64,000 nt of DNA, taken from NCBI RefSeq assembly GCF_002563635.1, contig NZ_PDIZ01000001.1, positions 3,286,001 to 3,350,000 of the forward strand. Reading direction: 5' to 3'. Position 1 is the first letter of the stretch, and the number at the start of each line of letters is the position of its first letter. Below the pieces are notes generated by a model, which saw nothing but the letters and a program-made list of their open reading frames with translations, was not told where the DNA came from and ran no database searches. Source of the stretch: Bacillus sp. es.036 (GTDB lineage: Bacteria > Bacillota > Bacilli > Bacillales > Guptibacillaceae). This document shows positions 17,501-23,700 of the stretch, piece after piece. The position numbers and the translations under genes are program-made.

Positions 17501-18354
17501 CCATTGCTGTCGACTGATTGAACCGTAACGTCTTTAAATTGAGTGAATTCAGCTTCGTGCTGTTCACCATTTTCTTTGGAAAGGTCTGTCGATTTAAGGG
17601 ACTGAGGGGACGGGATGCCTTTATCTTCAGTTGTTATAACAACTGAAGAAGCGCTTGTCTTGACCTGTTGCATTCCGTAGTAGTCAGACATAGTTCCTTC
17701 AACAATAACTTCATCGCCAGGCTTAGCTGTAATGCCCGCTGCACGTACAATAATTCCTGCAGTGTCATCCTGAATAAAGAGGTTTGTTTCGCCACCAGTT
17801 TCGAAGGCTGCAGTGGCAGTTCCTTGAATTTTTACTAGTGAATCGTTTGCTGCTTTTCTAGCATCTGTAATGGCTGAGAGTTCTGGTTCTGGTTCTGGGT
17901 CAGGGTCTGGGGCTGTGCCGTCAGAAAAAGTGTAAGCTGTTGGCCCTTTCAGACCTGGTACACCGAAGTATGTTGCGAGGTCTCCAGTAATTTGAATCTT
18001 CTTACCTTTGTTTGCGGGATTAGCTACTAAATTGAGCTCGTCTCTTAAAGATCCTTTAGGTAGTTGAACCGGCATAATCTTGTCTGACTGGGTTTCACTT
18101 GAAGAATCTGCAATGGCAATGTTCGTTTCTACTCCATTTGCGCCATCTAAGTTATAAGAAGAGCTGCTTGAAGTTGTTCCTACAATATAGCCTTCTACTG
18201 TTGCTGAACCAGTATTGTTGGCGATCGCTTCCCCAACAGAAATCACGTCTTCAGCAGAAGCCGAAAGCTGTGAGACTGGCAATGCGAAAAAACTAAGAAC
18301 CATTGAGAATATTAGCGCAAAGCTAATAAAACGACTGGTTGATCTTCGTTTCAA
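14527..18354 (-). CDS. secreted multidomain extracellular nuclease (EEP family) with three CWB2 repeats
   Basis: The 1275-residue protein starts at a TTG (18354) with GGGGGGA seven bases upstream; the nearby ATG is out of frame. After the signal peptide (ending near LSASAED) come two OB-fold-like modules (about 38-150 and 160-240), another OB-like stretch, a chitobiase/hexosaminidase C-terminal-type repeat (about 345-420, VHYTTDGSEPT) and further OB-type segments. The endonuclease/exonuclease/phosphatase domain (about 680-978) has ASYNIENYYPG, GLIEVQDN, ANHFNSKGGDG, VVLGDLNDF and ASDHDPVLA, as in ExeM/NucH-like nucleases and B. subtilis YhcR. CWB2 repeats run from about 986. It probably degrades extracellular DNA/RNA at the cell surface. 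A 26-bp palindrome lies inside the gene at 17624-17649. Confidence 0.88.
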   Translation of the reverse strand: MKRRSTSRFISFALIFSMVLSFFALPVSQLSASAEDVISVGEAIANNTGSATVEGYIVGTTSSSSSYNLDGANGVETNIAIADSSSETQSDKIMPVQLPKGSLRDELNLVANPANKGKKIQITGDLATYFGVPGLKGPTAYTFSDGTAPDPDPEPEPELSAITDARKAANDSLVKIQGTATAAFETGGETNLFIQDDTAGIIVRAAGITAKPGDEVIVEGTMSDYYGMQQVKTSASSVVITTEDKGIPSPQSLKSTDLSKENGEQHEAEFTQFKDVTVQSVDSNGNFTAKDDSGEFVIKPNDKSLLEVGKTYELLKGVIDYNYNEYKLVPRSAADVIEKAFSVTANPASGSVLEGTMVKLATAEEGATVHYTTDGSEPTAESTEYTAPIELTEDTTIKAVAAKDGQTSEVATFDYTVLKSADGISIHGIQGAGHSSPYDGMAVTKIAGIVTAKDGNNAFYMQEENPDDNVATSEGIYVYKSGGAGVSVGDKVEVDGQVKEYREGGYSDAKDLLTTQITASSITVASSGNTLPEAIVIGEDRTPPTEIVEDDEMKTFDPKTDGLDFYESLEGMLIEIPDAKVTGPVKYDELPVYVNASEDQLFTRANGLLLTADDPNPERLLIDVDGIDIDVTTGDQLNGSVTGNVSYDYSNFKIRPTGTFPTVIDGDTEREVTTIESAPGDLTIASYNIENYYPGVGEEKTGKIAESIVKNMKTPDIVGLIEVQDNNGPTDDGTTKANESYEAIIKAIEEAGGPTYKFADIAPADKTDGGQPGGNIRVGFIYNPDRVDFPEKKSGDATSSVSVDENGLTLNPGRIDPTNEAFEDSRKALAAEFEFNGEKVVVVANHFNSKGGDGALFGADHPVVLGSEVQRIKQASVVNNFVNDVVTNMDGGNVVVLGDLNDFEFSKPIETLEGDVLTNMINKLPTEQRYTYNYQGNAQVLDHILVSNNLAKRTMIDSININSDFSEADGRASDHDPVLAKIQMENSVDRTSGETRYETAVEISKKGWESADTVVIARGDEFPDALAGAPLAYKYDAPILLTEQNRLNAAVKKEIERLGAKKAIVLGGTSAISSYTEYELKGLGLKVDRIGGETRYETAVNIAAKLDGTPEKSILANAFNFPDALSVASYAAKNGYPIVLTADDKLPAVSNKILNTTDEQIVVGGENAISETIVDNLSNAVRISGDDRYATSASIATVLTPDADTAIVATGVKFADALSGSVLAAKEEAAILLVKKDEVPEKIAEAIDENDIHNFHILGGPNAVSDDVMNDLKNN
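17624..17649. other. 26-bp perfect palindrome inside the nuclease coding region
   Basis: The left half TCTTCAGTTGTTA is exactly complementary to the right half with no loop. It encodes SVVITTED in the nuclease and is not shared with the GGGGTC element family. A protein-binding site or chance are both possible. Confidence 0.6.
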
Positions 18355-18486
18355 ATTTCATCCCCCCGGATATGTAGTCGAATTTTGGTGATAGTCCCAC
18401 CAATTGTCAGTATACAATAACTTTAGGCCCAAATGTGTAAAAATAGCGTAAATTGTCTAACTTTAGAATGCGCTTACATTATATAG

Positions 18487-18555
18487 GCGGGGTCAGACCC
18501 CCCTTAAAGACAAAACCGCTCTTTTCAGTTCTTTAGTCCACGCTGACGGGACACT
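18487..18555. repeat. REP-like composite palindrome, copy E (inverted, degenerate)
   Basis: Read on the minus strand, the order is a GTGTCC / GGAC hairpin 1 relic (18536-18555), a TTTTGTCTTT spacer (18506-18516 on plus as AAAGACAAAAC), then a short hairpin 2, GGGGTC-A-GACCCC (18489-18501). This is the reverse of copies B, C, D and G. The intergenic stretch 18355-18880 otherwise holds only A/T-rich sequence and the terminator at 18703-18734. Confidence 0.7.
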
Positions 18556-18702
18556 CTACCTATCAGTAATTAACCAATATTGAGTGCTTTTCATTGTAAA
18601 GATTATATAAATTTAATATATGCCAATAGGTTTACTAGTTTAGCTTCGAAGTGTTCGCTTGTTTCTATACAAGTCTAAAGAACTAGTCTTGCTCATTAAA
18701 AA

Positions 18703-18734
18703 AACCACCGTATCGATGGCTCGATAAGGTGGTT
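18703..18734 (-). terminator. intrinsic terminator downstream of the dprA-like gene
   Basis: AACCACCGTATCGA (18703-18716) pairs with TCGATAAGGTGGTT (18721-18734) with one mismatch. Read leftward it is followed by TTTTTTTAATG. Confidence 0.8.
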
Positions 18735-18880
18735 AAGAGGCAGGTTTATCTTCTTCTTTCTTACATCACTTCCCTGATGGGTTGGATCCATCATGCTCTA
18801 GTTAGGGAAAGATGTTCTTGAAGATCCTTGAGGGATCAAAACACGTTAGGCTTGCGAAGGTTTTTCATTGTTTGGTGGTT

Positions 18881-19738
18881 TCAGAGAATAGGAAGAATCT
18901 CTTTTTCAACCGATTGAAAGCTATGATAAGGGCGTATACCTTGATTGATTAGACAGTTTGTCCCCTGCCTGAATCGAGCGTCGTTGCTTATAAAAACAAA
19001 GACTTTTCTTGCATGCTTTCGAGCAAAGTGAGCGGTCGTCATCGCACCACTTTTTACGTTAGCTTCTAAAATCACAACATGACTTGACCATGCGCTGATT
19101 AACGCGTTTCGCTGAATAAATTGCTTTGGTGCAGGTGCTGTGCCAGGTGGATACTGCGAAATGACAGCGCCTTCATTAATGACTGCTTCGTAGAGCGAGC
19201 GGTGCTCTTTCGAATAACACTCATCAACCCCAGTTGCAACAAAAGCAATCGGTTGCCCACTATTTGCGAGGCAGGCAGTGTGAGCAGCATGATCGATTCC
19301 TTTCGCGAGACCGCTAATAACAGGGATGCTCAGGCTTGAGAGTCTGGTGGATAACTCTTCCGCAGCATATCGTGCGTGATTGGAACAAAAACGGGAACCA
19401 ACAATACCGACAGAAGGTAAGCAAGGTTTGATATGACCTTTGACGTATAAAAGAACTGGCGATTCAGCAACATCTTTTGCATAACTTGGATATAGCGGGT
19501 CATCCCGGGGTAAAAGCCAGATCTCCTTTTGCTGAACAAGGTCAAGAATCCGCTTCGATTTCTCAAGAGATCGCGTTGCCTCAATGGCTTCGCGTGCTCG
19601 ACGAGGGATTCCTACTTCCTTAAGTTCAGATGGAGAGGCGTTATAGACTCGTTCTGGATTTCCGAAAGTGCCCAATAGTTTCTTTTGCGTTATAGGGCCC
19701 ACGTAGGGAATCGAACTTAGCCAGATCCAGCGCTCCAT
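18881..19738 (-). CDS. dprA: DprA/Smf-like DNA-processing protein
   Basis: The 285-residue protein has an N-terminal helix-hairpin-helix/SAM-like part (LSSIPYVGPITQKKLLGTFG, residues 6-60) and a Rossmann-like DprA domain. Its motifs are VGIVGSRFCSNHAR (about 109), ISGLAKGIDHAAH, FVATGVDECY, SQYPPGTAPAPKQFIQRNALIS and EANVKSGAMTTAHFA. In known bacteria DprA loads RecA on incoming single-stranded DNA during transformation. The usual Bacillus neighbours (topA, trmFO, codY) are absent. Instead it lies 47 bases downstream of a RAYT transposase gene on the same strand with no terminator between, so the two are probably co-transcribed. It could be the cell's only DprA or a second paralogue. Confidence 0.85.
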   Translation of the reverse strand: MERWIWLSSIPYVGPITQKKLLGTFGNPERVYNASPSELKEVGIPRRAREAIEATRSLEKSKRILDLVQQKEIWLLPRDDPLYPSYAKDVAESPVLLYVKGHIKPCLPSVGIVGSRFCSNHARYAAEELSTRLSSLSIPVISGLAKGIDHAAHTACLANSGQPIAFVATGVDECYSKEHRSLYEAVINEGAVISQYPPGTAPAPKQFIQRNALISAWSSHVVILEANVKSGAMTTAHFARKHARKVFVFISNDARFRQGTNCLINQGIRPYHSFQSVEKEILPIL

Positions 19739-19785
19739 TCATTCACTTCTCTTTCATGATAAATTTTTAGAGTAAGGCTTTTTAT

Positions 19786-20403
19786 TTACTGCGGTAAATT
19801 GGAGAGCAGATAAATCTTTTTTCCTTTCCATTCTGGCAATTGTTGCACAAGATCTGGTGGAAATGATGGTTTCTCATTTTCGACGTAGCGCTGATAAGCT
19901 TCCCGTGAAGGTTTTTGAAACAATGAGAGTATGTAATCAGGGTAAGCGTGCGGATTCTTTCGATATGAAATATAAGCATGATAACTGCTCCACATATAGT
20001 CCGCTGGCTTAGCAACCATTCGGGCTTTAACTGGATTAAGGTGAATGTATTTACTTACGTCAATTTCATAATCAATTGAATCAAGCAGTTCAGCATTGTA
20101 GCGACCTTGAAAAACATGGCCTGTGTACTCATATTTGTCGTTGAAATATCTAGCATAGTTGGAGTTGATCACTTTCATGATTTCACCAGGGGGATGGTCG
20201 AAGGTTTCGATGGAGAGATGCACATGGTTAGTCATGAGACAGTATACGTGTAGGCGAAATGGAAAGGCGAGACGAGCTTGTTCTAGAATTTGAAAATACT
20301 TTTGACGATCGATTCGTTCTTCAAACAACGGTGCTTTTCGATTTCCACGGCAGATAATATGATACTTTGCACCAGGAAACCAGGTTCGTTTCTTACGAGG
20401 CAT
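19786..20403 (-). CDS. REP-associated tyrosine transposase (RAYT, Y1/IS200-like)
   Basis: The 205-residue protein belongs to the Y1 transposase fold (PF01797). The HUH motif is NHVHLS with H60 and H62. Other RAYT landmarks are GHVFQGRY (about 95-102) and KYIHLNPVKA, where Y119 is the likely nucleophile. The start has AAAGGAG eight bases upstream, so expression is plausible. No IS200-type subterminal ends or second orf (tnpB) are seen, which fits a domesticated RAYT rather than an autonomous IS. Family knowledge: RAYTs bind and cleave single-stranded REP hairpins. Two GGGGTC palindromes lie 180-350 bases upstream, and more are scattered nearby. Probably one transcript with the following dprA-like gene. 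Confidence 0.88.
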   Translation of the reverse strand: MPRKKRTWFPGAKYHIICRGNRKAPLFEERIDRQKYFQILEQARLAFPFRLHVYCLMTNHVHLSIETFDHPPGEIMKVINSNYARYFNDKYEYTGHVFQGRYNAELLDSIDYEIDVSKYIHLNPVKARMVAKPADYMWSSYHAYISYRKNPHAYPDYILSLFQKPSREAYQRYVENEKPSFPPDLVQQLPEWKGKKIYLLSNLPQ

Positions 20404-20582
20404 TCGAATGACTCCTTTGGCAAGGAAAATGGGGAATTTCTACTATAGCGGGGCTGATATTTGTAGTATACCACTTTTCAAGAATTTGGGAATAGTTAAT
20501 TAATAAATTATTCAGAAATATTTTTTAATTATTTTGAAGGAATATAGAGAGAGAGGTAATAGAGGGAATAAGGGGGAGCGGT

Positions 20583-20610
20583 AGGGGGTCAGGTACGAAC
20601 CTGACCCCCT
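20583..20610. repeat. REP-like palindrome, copy F (hairpin 2 only)
   Basis: AGGGGGTCAGGT (20583-20594), loop ACGA, ACCTGACCCCCT (20599-20610). A GTAG tetranucleotide overlaps the 5' foot (20581-20584), as in classical REP sequences, but the other copies lack it. It lies 180 bases upstream of the RAYT start codon. Confidence 0.85.
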
Positions 20611-20680
20611 CACACTCCTTTATCCCGCAAACACATATACACCATGGCTTTTCAGCTTATTAAAGGTGATTTGCTAATGA

Positions 20681-20751
20681 AAAAGTGTCCACCTGAGGTG
20701 GACACTTTTGGGGTGTTGTCTTTTCGTGGGGTCAGGCTCGAGCCTGACCCC
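20681..20751. repeat. REP-like composite palindrome, copy G
   Basis: Hairpin 1 is perfect: AAAAGTGTCCACC (20681-20693), loop TGA, GGTGGACACTTTT (20697-20709). The spacer contains TTGTCTTTT. Hairpin 2 (20728-20751) is a perfect 24-bp palindrome centred on CTCGAG. Compared with copy D, the two hairpin 1 stems differ at paired positions (CCGCC/GGCGG against CCACC/GGTGG), so pairing has been preserved. It lies 23 bases past the amylase stop codon. The 20404-20773 interval holds only copies F and G. Confidence 0.92.
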
Positions 20752-20773
20752 CATTAGACACTACAATCAACAA

Positions 20774-23700
20774 TCACTTCAATCCCTCTACCACTTCATT
20801 ACTAACCGCACTTTCGCCACCGAGAATGGTGTACGAGTCAGCTTTAAGTTCTTTAATGGCTTCTGATGTTTCTGCCGGTAGTTCATTCGGTTTGACAAGA
20901 AGCATTGCTGCATCTTGCTTGGCTGCAAGAACAGAACCTGTTAAGGCATCAGCGAAATCCATTCCCGTCGCCACGAAGACGTGAGGAGACGGATTCAATT
21001 CCGTAGCAATCGACGCTGCTGTACCAAAACGATTTTCTCCAGCATAGCGCGTGGCGTCCGGTAGCTCGCTAAACGCGTTCTTACTAATGACTGCTTCGCC
21101 ACCAGCCACGATCGTCTGATCAACACTGCGAAGCGCTACTTCAGTTGCTTTTGGAACCTGATCCTGCTTTGTAAAAAGAATCGGGTAGCCATTTTCTGCT
21201 GCATAAGAAGCGGCAGAAAGGGCATCAGGGAAGTCCATCCCATTTGCCACAACCGCTTTATCAGGACTACCACCAAGGCTTGCCTGAATATTAGCAGCTG
21301 TTTCAAATCGATCTTCTCCATATATCCGTTTTACTTTTAAATCCAGTCCTTCTAACTGATAAGCGATAAATTTCGGCACCGCCGAAGTCCCGCCTAGAAT
21401 AATAGCTTTCTTCGCACCAAGGCGCTTAATTTCGTTAATCACAGACTTATCAAGTCCCTTTTCGCGCGTTAAAAGAATCGGCGCATCGACTTTATACGCG
21501 AGCGGTGCCCCAGCTAGCGCATCTGCAAAGTTATCGCCTCTTGCAATAACGACCGTATCCGCTTTTTCCCAACCCGCTTTTGAGATCTCAACCGCGGTCG
21601 CATAGCGATCATCTCCAAACAACCGCAAAGGCTCTTTCGCCTCCGCTTCCCCAGCATCCGAAGTCACTTTCCACGTATATTTCTTCGTATTCTTTCCAAT
21701 TGCGCCACCATCGTTGTTAAAGATTGCGGTTTTATTTTCTTCTGATGGTTCAATCGTGATCGGTATTTCATTCTCGCCATTTTCAAGCGTTACTTCATGC
21801 GTAAATGTCATATCCTCATTTACCGCCACTTTTTCACCATTGATCGTCAGGTTACCTTCTTTAATCGCATTACCTTTAAACGTAACCGTGTCACCTTCCA
21901 CAACCGCACCATTTTCAGGAGACGTCACGACAACCGGCATGTCGATCCAGCGAAGAATTTCATCCTGTACGACCATTTTATTGCTGCCCTGGTTCGTTAC
22001 CGTTACTTTAAGGTCTGTGCCTTCCGCTCCGTAACCATAGTAGCTCACGTCATCGTCTGACTTATCGTTACGTGTATGATCGGCAAGTCCCTCTTGTTCC
22101 CAAGATTCCCCTTTTACATATTTGTACGTTAAAATCGTCCCTTCTGGGAAAGACTTTTGGATCTCCCAGTCTGGTGATACCGCTCCATTACGAGACATTT
22201 CCCATGCGCTTGTACTCCAGCCATTTTGATCACCTGGCATCGTTACTTTCGCGCTAAGCGGTGTATCGTCCGGCGCATGAACTTTAAACGTGACGTCAAC
22301 CATGACAATATCTGGCGTAACCTTTACTTCATTTGAAGCCTTTTGATTTCCAGCTTGATCATACGCCACAATCCGATATGTGTACGTTTTTCCGTTCTGT
22401 ACAGCAAAATCGGTGTAAGTAGTCGTCTCTGCATTTTCGATGAGCTCAAGTGTTTCACCATTACGCTCCACCGCTAAAAGATAAGCACCGTCAGCTCCAT
22501 CAAGCTTCCAATTTAACGTTACTTGACCGGATTCTTTTAGTGGCTCCTCTAATTTCACCGCATCAGCCGGCGCTTTCGTATCATCTTCATTTTGCGTAAA
22601 TGTCACTTCTTCGGTGTTCGTTGTTTTCCACGTTGCACCACGATCGGTTGAAAAAGCAAGTCGATAAGTATACGTTCCTTTTTCGATCGGACGGAAATCA
22701 GCTTTAAATTTATTAAATGCTCCATCCTGTCCCGTATAAATCGCCTTCGACTCCTGCCAATCACCGTCACCCTGCTTCACTTGAAGCTTTCCAACTAAGC
22801 CTTGTGCAAGGTCCGTTTCTGTAGCGCCGTCGATTTTCACACCCGCTTCAATCGCAAACGTATTTGCTAAATCGAGCACCTGGTCTAGGGTCGCGGTTAC
22901 AGAAGAAATCTCAAATTTTCCTTCTTTCCACTCAATGTGTGGAATCGTTGGTTCCGTCGTTTCTACCTTAACGGATTCATTTCCATCTTCATCTACTGCC
23001 GTTATGGCAAAATAGTAGGCCTGGCCGTTTGTTAATCCGTCGACGGTCAGGTCATTGCCTTCTGTCACATCTACTTCTTCATACATCGCTCCTTGAAGCG
23101 TTGAGCGATACACTTTGTACTTCGCTGCGTCCCCTGTCCATGAAAGAGTTGCACTTCCTTCTCCAGTAGCGACTGTTAAATCAGTTGGTGCTTTCGGAAG
23201 TTCAAAATTCTGTCCTTGATCGGCAATTAGCATGCGACCAGTCATCGCAGGAATTGTGACAGATACTTTACCGTCTTTGACCGATACGCTGTAATCGTTC
23301 GCAAGTCCATCAGTAAAAGAGATTTTATTTTTTACAACATCTTTTACATCTAGATCGATCGTCTCTACTTTCGTGCCGCGGTTCACTGCGATGATTGCTG
23401 CACCGTCTTCATTCGTACGCGCGAATGCATAAACATCGCCATCTGCATGTAGCGTTGTGAGCTTTCCATATGCAAGAAGATCTGCATTTTCAGTACGGAT
23501 TGCTCCTGCAGCTTGATAGTGCTCGATCAGGTCTGTATTTTCATCACCCCATGGGTACGTGCGGCGGTCATCCGGATCTTTAGAACCCGTTACGCCAGCT
23601 TCATCGCCATAATAAATCGTCGGAGCACCAGGGTAGCCCATTTGCAGCACGGCAGCTAGCTTTAGACGCTGCACGCCAAGCTCATGATCGTAATTCGGAT

